The notes under the pieces: model-generated
What the model saw: only the letters and a program-made list of their open reading frames with translations
Told to the model about the DNA's origin: nothing
The model's database searches: none
NCBI GenBank assembly: GCA_021772355.1
Contig: JAJFMB010000114.1
Span: 1-12,877, forward strand
From: Chlamydiota bacterium
Lineage (GTDB): Bacteria; Chlamydiota; Chlamydiia; Chlamydiales; JAJFMB01
Reading direction: 5' to 3'
DNA: 12,877 nucleotides
In this document: piece after piece, positions 1-6,519 of the stretch
How positions within the stretch are numbered: the first letter of the stretch is position 1
How the letters are laid out: every line of letters starts with the position of its first letter
Program-made: the position numbers and the translations under genes

Positions 1-164
1 GTGGTCACAAAAACATTTTTGAGTCGATGAGTCGCGCTCACTTCGTGTACCAGCTTCTTACCTTCAATCAACACACTTTGGGAAGTTTGTCGATACACAC
101 GGCTTTTGCGCAATTTTGCAAAATGTTTCACTAAATTATTCTGTACACTAGTAATTTCTTGCAT
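1..164 (-). CDS. TrmH/SpoU-family RNA 2'-O-methyltransferase, N-terminal part (cut by window edge)
   Basis: The minus strand is open from an ATG at 164-162 to the left edge (54 codons). The translation begins MQEITSVQNNLVKHFAKLRK and continues with a VLIEGKKLVHEV segment. This matches the substrate-binding N-terminal domain of TrmH/SpoU-type methyltransferases (consensus like ITS..N..VK...KL....R.....F.vEG.k.v.Ea), which methylate ribose 2'-OH in rRNA or tRNA. The catalytic SPOUT knot would lie outside the window and cannot be checked. The ATG overlaps the stop codon of the upstream cca gene by one base (TAATG), so the two are probably cotranscribed and translationally coupled. Which RNA is modified cannot be told from this fragment. 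Confidence 0.75.
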   Translation of the reverse strand, partial: MQEITSVQNNLVKHFAKLRKSRVYRQTSQSVLIEGKKLVHEVSATHRLKNVFVT

Positions 165-1387
165 TAGTGATGAGGCCAATGAGGTGTTTGTTTGAGTAAA
201 GCAATCACTTTTTCGGAGTCATCGCAATTTTGTTCAATAGCAATTCTTTCAGCAGCTGCAAGCAAGGTCCCCATCTGTTTTCCGGGAAAAATATTGTGCT
301 TTTGCAACTCTGCGGCCGTTACTAAAGGTGTTTTTTGTGCCACCCTTGCGATATGAGAACTTAGGCGTTGTTTTCTGTTTTCATGGCGCGCATAAAAAGT
401 AGCAGGGTCTGCCAACTTTGCGGCATAAACGTCTAATATCAAAGAAGCAGAAGGGTGACCAAAGAAATGCGCCCAAGCAACATCATCTTTACTTTCATCC
501 TGAAGCAGATGGCGGGAATGATGGGCAAACTCAACCATCTTTGCATCGCGATTGCTCACTTTCAAATGCTGACACACCCCGATTAACTCCTTCAGTGATG
601 CCTCAGGAAAAAGCTCCATAATGTATAATATGGTAGGACATGTTTTTGGAAAGCGAGAAAATGGGGCTACCCGCTCTTTGATCTCATTCAGTGTCACATT
701 TTGGAAAGCAGGAAAGATCTCGGTTAGCAAGCCCAACCGATGCAATTCGATGAATGCGTTATCAGCATGAGGATAGTGTGTGATTTTCGTAAATTCTTGC
801 CAAACGCGCTCCATCGCAACTGCCGGAAATAGCGTATTAGCATTTTTCTTGATCGCTTCTTGTGTTTGACTGTCCATATGAAATTCAAAGCGCGCGGCAA
901 AACGTACTGCTCTAATCATCCGAAGACGGTCCTCGGAGAAACGGTGAAAAGGATCGCCTATCGCGCGGATAACTTTTTTTTGAATGTCTTCCATCCCCTG
1001 TACAAAATCGATAATTGCATGCGTCAAGGGATCGTAAAACATACCGTTGATGGTGAAGTCACGTCGTTTCGCATCTTCTTCAGCAGTTGTGTAAGCAATT
1101 TTTTTAGGACGGCGACCATCTTCATACTCAATATCTTCTCGGAAGGTGGATACTTCAAAATGATGGCCCTCTTGCACGACAACAACGCTTCCAAATGCAA
1201 TACCAACACATATCGTTTTAGGAAAAAGATCTGTAATGATCTCGGGTTTTGCATTTGTAGCGATGTCAATATCTGAAGAGGGATGTCCCATAACGTGATC
1301 ACGCACCCATCCTCCGACGAAATACGCAACATAACCCTCTTGAACTAACTTTCTTACAACCTCTGTGGCGAGCTCTAATGCTAACAT
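164..1387 (-). CDS. cca: CCA tRNA nucleotidyltransferase (class II CCA-adding enzyme / poly(A) polymerase family)
   Basis: A 407-residue cytoplasmic enzyme that builds or repairs the 3' CCA end of tRNAs from CTP and ATP. The N-terminal nucleotidyltransferase core has GGWVRD (25-30), the metal-binding acidic pair in SDIDIAT (D39 and D41), RRDFTIN (108-114) and the nucleotide-selecting motif EDRLRMIR (E152, D153, R156, R159). The rest is the helical neck, body and tail of class II enzymes. After the DxD motif the sequence reads VGIAFGSVVVV and not the basic G[RK][RK]F signature reported for bacterial poly(A) polymerases, so I favour CCA addition over polyadenylation. Many chlamydial homologues are labelled pcnB. 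Length is normal for the family. No Shine-Dalgarno is visible before the ATG; a strong promoter ends only a few bases upstream, so the message may be almost leaderless. The downstream methyltransferase gene overlaps its stop codon. Confidence 0.9.
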   Translation of the reverse strand: MLALELATEVVRKLVQEGYVAYFVGGWVRDHVMGHPSSDIDIATNAKPEIITDLFPKTICVGIAFGSVVVVQEGHHFEVSTFREDIEYEDGRRPKKIAYTTAEEDAKRRDFTINGMFYDPLTHAIIDFVQGMEDIQKKVIRAIGDPFHRFSEDRLRMIRAVRFAARFEFHMDSQTQEAIKKNANTLFPAVAMERVWQEFTKITHYPHADNAFIELHRLGLLTEIFPAFQNVTLNEIKERVAPFSRFPKTCPTILYIMELFPEASLKELIGVCQHLKVSNRDAKMVEFAHHSRHLLQDESKDDVAWAHFFGHPSASLILDVYAAKLADPATFYARHENRKQRLSSHIARVAQKTPLVTAAELQKHNIFPGKQMGTLLAAAERIAIEQNCDDSEKVIALLKQTPHWPHH

Positions 1388-1395
1388 ACACTAAG

Positions 1396-1425
1396 AATAT
1401 ACCCCTATATCTCAAACACTGTCAA
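1396..1425 (-). promoter_or_regulatory. Housekeeping-sigma promoter for cca
   Basis: On the minus strand a perfect TTGACA (-35, plus-strand 1420-1425) is followed, after an 18-base spacer, by TATATT (-10, 1396-1401; 5 of 6 matches to TATAAT). The expected transcription start is near 1389-1390, two or three bases before the cca ATG at 1387. This is the best sigma-70/sigma-66 type promoter in the window. Confidence 0.65.
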
Positions 1426-1537
1426 CAGCTTAAGGAAAATTGTTAAATTTAAAAATTATTATTGACAAACAAACGGAATTGGCGTTTTTTGAAGATATAA
1501 GATCAAACACCGTACAGAGAAAGCTAGGAGTCTAAAA

Positions 1538-1804
1538 ATGAAGAACAACCGTATCAAAACAAAAGAGCGCGCCTTAGAAATTCCTACGCTTGCTCGCTAC
1601 ATCCTATCCGTTCATCATTACGTGACTGTTTTTTTTTCTCGTCTCGTTGACATCACCCCTTTGATCACACATAAAGGGGAGCTAAGAAATCAGCTCTTTT
1701 ACGTTGAACAGACTGTCAATCAGCATCTTATGGCTCTTCCGGCTCTAATTTATGACCATGTTCAAGAGATCACAGCTAAAATCTATCAAAAGAATGTACA
1801 CTAA
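1538..1804 (+). CDS. Small hypothetical protein (88 aa)
   Basis: I do not recognise this family. It is preceded by a clear ribosome binding site (AGGAG at 1526-1530, seven bases before the ATG), which argues for a real gene. The product is rich in Lys, Arg and His, especially at the N-terminus (MKNNRIKTKERALE), and looks largely helical, with a hydrophobic stretch around YVTVFFSRLVDI (residues 28-39) too short and charged to be a sure membrane segment. There is no signal peptide and no cysteine. It sits in the gap between the divergent cca gene and a second small gene that starts 47 bases downstream; the two are probably cotranscribed. A TTGACA at 1462-1467 lies upstream but has no good -10 at normal spacing. 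Confidence 0.65.
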   Translation: MKNNRIKTKERALEIPTLARYILSVHHYVTVFFSRLVDITPLITHKGELRNQLFYVEQTVNQHLMALPALIYDHVQEITAKIYQKNVH

Positions 1805-1815
1805 GTAACGACAAC

Positions 1816-1833
1816 GGGCTTTAGTTAAAGTCC
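1816..1833 (+). promoter_or_regulatory. Short hairpin between two small genes
   Basis: GGGCTTT (1816-1822) pairs with AAAGTCC (1827-1833) around a four-base loop, with one G-U pair. It ends nine bases before the purine-rich ribosome binding site (GGGAGG, 1842-1847) of the gene starting at 1852. No T-run follows, so it is not a classical terminator; it may stabilise or process the message, or be chance. Confidence 0.35.
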
Positions 1834-1851
1834 GATGGAAGGGGAGGAATT

Positions 1852-2073
1852 ATGTTAACGCCATTCAAATTGAACGTGCATCCCCAAGAGGGATATTATC
1901 CTGATCCTCTGAATGCAGAAAAATGCGAGATAGAGCAGCGGATCATAGAAGTGTACGATCTCATCGGAGGTTATTGTCTTTTGGAATTTGAAGACATCCC
2001 TTTTGTCCCCTATACAGAACTCGATAAGTCGGTCGTCAACATCTATAGAATCCTGGGCATTAATGAGGAATAA
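1852..2073 (+). CDS. Small acidic hypothetical protein (73 aa)
   Basis: Unrecognised. The reading frame starts at an ATG four bases after a strong GGGAGG ribosome binding site and ends at TAA 62 bases before mutL. The protein is acidic, has two cysteines and several tyrosines (NVHPQEGYYPDPLN near the start, IPFVPYTELDKS at about 48-59), and shows no signal peptide or membrane segment. A mixed alpha/beta soluble fold is plausible but is a guess. It follows the more basic 88-residue gene in the same direction with a 47-base gap, so the two probably form a small operon, possibly read on into mutL. Its strong ribosome binding site and ordinary codon use support it as a gene. Confidence 0.65.
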   Translation: MLTPFKLNVHPQEGYYPDPLNAEKCEIEQRIIEVYDLIGGYCLLEFEDIPFVPYTELDKSVVNIYRILGINEE

Positions 2074-2080
2074 GAGATAT

Positions 2081-2128
2081 ACTCACGCTTTTTAAAGGCC
2101 ATTTCTACACGGCCGTTTTTAAGTGAGT
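2081..2128 (+). promoter_or_regulatory. Imperfect long hairpin ahead of mutL
   Basis: ACTCAC (2081-2086) is complementary to GTGAGT (2123-2128), and inside it GGCC (2097-2100) pairs with GGCC (2111-2114), with A/T-rich bulged arms between. TTTATTT and the mutL ATG (2136) follow. It could be a weak terminator for the small-gene operon or a leader structure covering the GTGAG that is the only Shine-Dalgarno-like sequence of mutL. The pairing is visible; the role is inferred. Confidence 0.35.
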
Positions 2129-2135
2129 TTTATTT

Positions 2136-3860
2136 ATGTCCTCTGTCATTCACGTCCTAGATGACCATACGATTAACAAAATTGCTGCCGGTGAGGTGAT
2201 AGAAAACCCAGCCTCCGTTGTCAAAGAACTTGTAGAAAATGCCATCGATGCCAAGGCAACTGCAATCACAGTTGAAATTACAAGCGGCGGTCGTCAACTG
2301 ATCCGCGTTTCCGATAATGGCTGCGGCATGAATGCCGACGATGCTCTTTTATGTTTAGAGCGACATGCCACATCTAAACTACGTCAAATTGAGGACATTC
2401 ATACAATCGGTTCCATGGGTTTTCGCGGCGAAGCTATTCCCTCCATCTCCTCCATTTCTAAATTTATGCTTCTCACCTGTCCCCAAGAAAAACCGGATAC
2501 GGACGCTACCCTCGTCCTCGTCGAAGGGGGACGTATCCTCAAGTGCTCCCCTTCAGTCCGCTCTCCGGGAACGACGATTGAAGTGAAATCGCTTTTCTTC
2601 AATGTTCCGGTGCGCAAAAAATTTCAACGCTCCCCCACCTATGATGCCAACGAAATACTAAAAGTGATGCAACGAATTTGTTTGGCGTACCCCGAAATCT
2701 CCTTTCAGTTGATTAGCAATCAGAAGCATCTTCTCTCCACGCAAAACAGCTCCTCATCTGCTTTTTCCGAACAGTTAGGGAACCGCATTCAAGATCTTTT
2801 GGGAGAGGATTTTTTCACTTCCTTATTTCCCATCGATGAAAATCGCGATGGCATTCACCTTCAAGGATTCATCGGCTACCCCCAACAACATCGCCCAAAC
2901 CGTTCAGGACAATTTCTATTTATCAATCATCGCTGCGTATACTCTTATTTGGTCAGTCATGCGATAAAAGAAGGTTATGGACACGCCCTCCCCACCAATA
3001 GGCATCCTATTTTTGTACTGCATCTCACAATGCAAAAGGATTCTGTGGATGTCAATGTCCACCCGCAGAAACGGGAAGTGCGCCTCCAACAAGAATCACA
3101 ATTTCACGACATTATTTTTGCAAGCATTGATCGGGCTCTTCAAGGTGTAGGACTCATAAGTGAAGAAGACTTCACTCTAGATATTCCCCCTTCATCCTAC
3201 ACGCCGGTTGAACAAAAAATTTCTTTTCCCGAAATCGTGATTGAAGAACCAAAAGATATTTCCGCCCAACCGTTACTGCTTTCGGAACCCGAAAAAGAGA
3301 CATACAACATTCCCTCAGTCCTTGCCACAATTCCACGCTACACCTTAATCTCCGGAGAGGGACAAGGAATAACAGTCGTAAATCAACGCGCAGCCCACGC
3401 ACGCATCATCTTTGAAAAACTTTCGCAAGACAACACAACGCCTGCCTCACAGGTACTTCTACTTCCACATACTCTCGATATAACCCCTTCTGACGCCGCA
3501 CTTCTAAGAGAGAACCTGAACGAACTAACCGCTATGGGATTTGAAATTCAAGATCTTGGACAGCACACCTTTGTGGTGCACGCTATCCCGCAAATTCTTC
3601 AAAATGAGCCTATAGAGGCTCTTCTCTTTGATATGCTGCACGAAATGCGCCACTACGGAAATATCGTAGAGAAAGAACGAAAAAAAAGGCTCGCGTTATC
3701 AGCTGCGCAAAAAGCCCTTCCACGCACGCAACACCTATCTCGGCAGGAAGCTCAATCTTTTATTACCCAATTAATGCATTGCCAAAACCCCACACAATGC
3801 CCTTTGGGTAGGCCCACAATGAGCACTCTGAGTCAAGAAGATTTAGCAAAAAGGTTTTAG
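2136..3860 (+). CDS. mutL: DNA mismatch repair protein MutL
   Basis: A 574-residue GHKL-ATPase that couples MutS mismatch recognition to strand processing. The N-terminal ATPase domain is complete: IAAGEVIENP (16-25), ELVENAIDA with catalytic E31 and Mg-binding N35, DNGCGM (60-65), GFRGEA (95-100), and the DVNVHPQKREVR signature from D305. A short linker (about 345-395) leads to the C-terminal dimerisation domain. There the metal-binding endonuclease motif of MutH-independent MutL proteins, DQHA(X)2E(X)4E, reads NQRAAHARIIFE (416-427): D, H and the first E are replaced by N, R and A. The later C-P-H-G-R-P motif reads CPLGRP (555-560), losing the His. The ATPase should work; nicking activity is doubtful. 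Only a GTGAG serves as ribosome binding site. The pepP gene follows two bases after the stop, an order I recall from Chlamydia genomes. Confidence 0.95.
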   Translation: MSSVIHVLDDHTINKIAAGEVIENPASVVKELVENAIDAKATAITVEITSGGRQLIRVSDNGCGMNADDALLCLERHATSKLRQIEDIHTIGSMGFRGEAIPSISSISKFMLLTCPQEKPDTDATLVLVEGGRILKCSPSVRSPGTTIEVKSLFFNVPVRKKFQRSPTYDANEILKVMQRICLAYPEISFQLISNQKHLLSTQNSSSSAFSEQLGNRIQDLLGEDFFTSLFPIDENRDGIHLQGFIGYPQQHRPNRSGQFLFINHRCVYSYLVSHAIKEGYGHALPTNRHPIFVLHLTMQKDSVDVNVHPQKREVRLQQESQFHDIIFASIDRALQGVGLISEEDFTLDIPPSSYTPVEQKISFPEIVIEEPKDISAQPLLLSEPEKETYNIPSVLATIPRYTLISGEGQGITVVNQRAAHARIIFEKLSQDNTTPASQVLLLPHTLDITPSDAALLRENLNELTAMGFEIQDLGQHTFVVHAIPQILQNEPIEALLFDMLHEMRHYGNIVEKERKKRLALSAAQKALPRTQHLSRQEAQSFITQLMHCQNPTQCPLGRPTMSTLSQEDLAKRF

Positions 3861-3862
3861 AT

Positions 3863-4957
3863 ATGACGCACATCAATCGACTTAAAAAACTGCAACAACG
3901 CTTTAAAGAACAGAAATGCGATGCCCTACTCATCAGCCATCCCACCGATCTATTCTACTTAACCGGCATTTCTCTTTCTGCAGGAAAACTCCTCGTCCAC
4001 ACACACGGGTCAATGCTCCTTGTCGATGCCCGCTACTACGAACTTTGCCAAAAATCAAGTCCTTTTCCCGTTTCCCTCTCTACAGAAACTTCCTTAAACA
4101 AGCTCTTGGACCACCCCGATTACACTTTCATCAAAAAAATTGGCTTTTGCCAAGACCTAGTTACCTATCAAAATTATAAATCATTGCAAAAAGAACTGAA
4201 CCGCATTCGCACACGCAAAATCACACTAAAGCCCCTTGACAATCCCATAATAGCGTTGCGCATGATCAAAGATGAGCAGGAATTAGATCTTTTACGGAAG
4301 GCTGCAAAACTTGGCTCTTCCGGCTATGATTATCTTTGCGATCTTCTGAAAACCGGGATATCTGAGGCAGAGCTTGCTATAAAGCTTGAAATTTTTTGGA
4401 AAGAAAAAGGGGGCAAAGCACTTGCCTTTGATCCTATTATTGCATTCGGCGCCAACAGCTCGATGCCCCATTATCAAACAAGCACTGCCAAACTTAAAAA
4501 AGGGGATGCCGTACTGATGGATATCGGCGTTAACCTTTGCCACTACCATTCCGACATGACCCGCACGGTATTTTTCGGGGAACCTAAAGCAAAAATGCTT
4601 GAAATTTACACTATTGTGCTAGAGGCTCAGCTTGCAGCCTTAAAAAAATGCAAACCCGGCACACTTGTAAAAGATCTCGACAGAACCGCCAGGGACCACA
4701 TCGCAAAAAAAGGGTATGGGGAGCATTTCACTCATAGCTTAGGACACGGAATTGGACTCGACGTCCATGAAGGACCGCTCCTTAACAGTAAAAGCCCCCA
4801 TAAAGACTACTCGCTTCAACCGGGTATGGTCATCACCATTGAACCCGGTATTTACCTCCCCGGCATCGGCGGCGTCCGCATTGAAGACACCGTCATCATC
4901 ACCGAAAAAGGGCACGAGAACCTTACCAATCGAGATAAATCACCCCTTCAATTGTGA
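3863..4957 (+). CDS. pepP: Xaa-Pro aminopeptidase (M24B family)
   Basis: A 364-residue cytosolic metallopeptidase that removes N-terminal residues preceding proline. The N-terminal creatinase-like domain covers about 1-130 (DALLISHPTDLFYLTGI near 20-36) and the pita-bread catalytic domain follows from about 135. All five expected metal ligands are present: D220 (LMDIG), D231 (HSDMTRT), H295 (LGHGIGLDVHEGP), E327 (TIEPGIYLP) and E341 (VRIEDT). Length is typical of short bacterial PepP/PepQ proteins. It starts two bases after the mutL stop, with a modest AAGG eight bases upstream, and is surely cotranscribed with mutL. Its last 18 bases overlap the 3' end of the converging amidase gene on the other strand, leaving no room for an intergenic terminator. 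Confidence 0.95.
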   Translation: MTHINRLKKLQQRFKEQKCDALLISHPTDLFYLTGISLSAGKLLVHTHGSMLLVDARYYELCQKSSPFPVSLSTETSLNKLLDHPDYTFIKKIGFCQDLVTYQNYKSLQKELNRIRTRKITLKPLDNPIIALRMIKDEQELDLLRKAAKLGSSGYDYLCDLLKTGISEAELAIKLEIFWKEKGGKALAFDPIIAFGANSSMPHYQTSTAKLKKGDAVLMDIGVNLCHYHSDMTRTVFFGEPKAKMLEIYTIVLEAQLAALKKCKPGTLVKDLDRTARDHIAKKGYGEHFTHSLGHGIGLDVHEGPLLNSKSPHKDYSLQPGMVITIEPGIYLPGIGGVRIEDTVIITEKGHENLTNRDKSPLQL

Positions 4958-6022
4958 TGTGACATCAATCGCGGTTTGCTTACCCGACGTACTCGCCTTT
5001 TTAACCTGATTTCCGTTGAAATCGAACTTCTTCAAGTCGACAACTTTAATACTTTGATCATCATACGTTCTAAAATAGTATTTCAAGTTTTGAGGATCGC
5101 GCGCGCAGGTAAACATCGTAAAATCCACCGCTTTTGCATCTTTAAGCGAACTACGTGATACACCTTTTGGGATATCAAATTGATTCAGCAAATGCAGAGT
5201 TTGAAAAATCGCTTCCGTCGCATTGCTTACAGGGGAAGATGCAGCAGAAAAAATAGCTGCCCGCACAAATCGGGAAGGAGGTGTAAAATCTCCCGGCAGT
5301 CCCACCATGCCTGATCCTTGCCCAAAAGGAGCCAATGTTACAGTTTCAATCGTTATAGGTTTAGCATTGACAGGGGACATGTTGATAAAATTTCTCAAGT
5401 TGGTCATCTGCCAATCAAATGTAGGAGAATTAGTGAACACGCCAAGCGGGTTATCATACGTGACCAACTTCCCATCAATCGGTTCTATGACCAAACTTTT
5501 GCCACTTTTATCATATACAATGTAGTGAAAAGGTGGCGGCGCATTGCCCCAATCCTTTGAGATGATCGGAACGATCACAACCTCATCCAAGGCCGCTTTC
5601 ACTTCCTCGACAGTGGCAAACTGTGTGACAATCCAATTTGAAAATTGAATAGGATCAAGTGCTTTACCCTGATTCTCTTTGGTAAGCTCAGTATATTTTG
5701 CAAAATCCTGAAAATAGAATGTACCGACTGAAAGTCCTTTTTCATTGATACCATCCATCAAAGCGGGATCATCAAACGTCATAATGCCAACGGAGGCGTA
5801 TTTTGCTTTGTATGTGAGACCCGGTCCGTTTTGTGTGGTCCCTTTAAGAGGATAATTTCTCGGAATAAAAAGAAGGGATAATTCAATAGGCGTGCCGAAT
5901 TCTACAGTACGGCCTTGAACAATAGAACCATCAGATGCTCGCACTTTCAAACCGGTACAGGCACTGCACTGTGATGCCGCCATTACTAACGACAAAAAAA
6001 CAATCCGAAAAATATTTTTCAT
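4940..6022 (-). CDS. Exported choloylglycine hydrolase-family (linear amide C-N hydrolase) enzyme
   Basis: A 360-residue Ntn-type hydrolase related to bile salt hydrolases and penicillin V acylases. I choose the ATG at 6022, with GGAG seven bases upstream, over an in-frame TTG at 6037. From this start, residues 1-21 form a signal peptide (MKNIFRIVFLSLVMAASQCSA), and cleavage would expose C22 of CTGLKV as the N-terminal nucleophile. Other family residues follow: R38 and E41 in GRTVEF (E where classic bile salt hydrolases have D), N93 in NEKGL, N198 in TNSPTFDW, and SRFVR at 250-254. It should act outside the cytoplasmic membrane on a linear amide; substrate (bile salt, penicillin V, N-acyl homoserine lactone or a host amide) is unknown. 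The start overlaps the Nudix stop codon as ATGA, so the two are coupled. The 3' end overlaps pepP by 18 bases. Confidence 0.88.
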   Translation of the reverse strand: MKNIFRIVFLSLVMAASQCSACTGLKVRASDGSIVQGRTVEFGTPIELSLLFIPRNYPLKGTTQNGPGLTYKAKYASVGIMTFDDPALMDGINEKGLSVGTFYFQDFAKYTELTKENQGKALDPIQFSNWIVTQFATVEEVKAALDEVVIVPIISKDWGNAPPPFHYIVYDKSGKSLVIEPIDGKLVTYDNPLGVFTNSPTFDWQMTNLRNFINMSPVNAKPITIETVTLAPFGQGSGMVGLPGDFTPPSRFVRAAIFSAASSPVSNATEAIFQTLHLLNQFDIPKGVSRSSLKDAKAVDFTMFTCARDPQNLKYYFRTYDDQSIKVVDLKKFDFNGNQVKKASTSGKQTAIDVTSQLKG

Positions 6023-6456
6023 TTTTCTACTCCACAAGGTTTTGGTAAATCAATTTTGAGTTTCAGAAACGACTGCACGGAGTGAAAAAGCGGCTCTGGA
6101 AATGCGTTCCACTCAAACCACTCCCATCCCTCGCATTTATGCGGTTCAATGAGTTCAGGCTCCCCTGAAAATTCTGTCACAAACATAAATAGTGTCACAT
6201 AGTGCTTACCCTGATCCATAACATCATTTGTCCAAGGGCCTCGAACAATCGTTTTCGCCTGCAGACCTGTTTCCTCTAAAAGTTCCCGAGCGGCACACTC
6301 TTCTACAGTTTCTCCGAATTCAAGATGTCCTCCAGGAAACGACCACGTCCCCGCTCCGTGAGCCCCTTTTCTCTTACCAAAAAGAGCCTTGCCATCTCTA
6401 ATGACAGCTACGCCGACACCCACTCTAGGATTTTTATCGCTATGATCTGTTTGCAT
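6019..6456 (-). CDS. Nudix hydrolase, NUDT15/MTH2-like
   Basis: A 145-residue pyrophosphohydrolase with a perfect Nudix box (GX5EX7REUXEEXGU): G43, E49, then REL at 57-59 and LEETGL at 60-65, in the context GGHLEFGET. The preceding RVGVGVAVI (11-19) and LFGKRKGAHGAGTWSFPGG (25-43) strongly resemble the NUDT15/MTH2 subgroup, which cleaves nucleoside triphosphates such as oxidised or modified dGTP. Substrate is inferred from this likeness only. No Shine-Dalgarno is apparent before the ATG. The stop codon overlaps the ATG of the downstream exported amidase (ATGA), so it is the first gene of a two-gene unit whose products act in different compartments. The upstream gap is only 63 bases, shared with the divergent membrane-protein gene. 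Confidence 0.9.
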   Translation of the reverse strand: MQTDHSDKNPRVGVGVAVIRDGKALFGKRKGAHGAGTWSFPGGHLEFGETVEECAARELLEETGLQAKTIVRGPWTNDVMDQGKHYVTLFMFVTEFSGEPELIEPHKCEGWEWFEWNAFPEPLFHSVQSFLKLKIDLPKPCGVEK

Positions 6457-6519
6457 ACTGGAAAACTATCATAATGAATATTTATAGACAAAATTGTTTT
6501 GAAATTGAAAATATCAACT

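Noticed and set aside
860..1276. 138-codon plus-strand frame inside cca
   Set aside because: It lies wholly opposite the conserved catalytic part of cca, resembles no family and has no ribosome binding site; it is a shadow frame.
1462..1501. TTGACA at 1462-1467 as the -35 of a promoter for the gene at 1538
   Set aside because: No acceptable -10 stands 16-19 bases downstream; TATAAG at 1496-1501 is 28 bases away. A promoter may exist but I cannot define it.
1538..2073. Calling the two small genes a toxin-antitoxin module
   Set aside because: The pattern of a basic and an acidic small protein is suggestive, but neither shows a toxin fold, DNA-binding motif or known family, and the 47-base gap is larger than usual.
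2136..3860. Reading mutL as a pseudogene because its C-terminal motifs are altered
   Set aside because: The frame is full length, every ATPase motif is intact and pepP is coupled behind it; loss of nicking residues is compatible with a working MutL.
5223..5560. Overlapping 100- and 80-codon plus-strand frames inside the amidase gene
   Set aside because: They are antisense to conserved amidase motifs and overlap each other; shadow frames.
6023..6037. TTG start at 6037 extending the exported amidase by five residues
   Set aside because: The ATG at 6022 has a GGAG at proper spacing, overlaps the Nudix stop as ATGA, and gives a cleaner signal peptide.
6499..6519. TTG start at 6499 for the LMF-family gene
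   Set aside because: An ATG lies seven codons downstream, the TTG has no ribosome binding site, and the added residues match nothing in the family.
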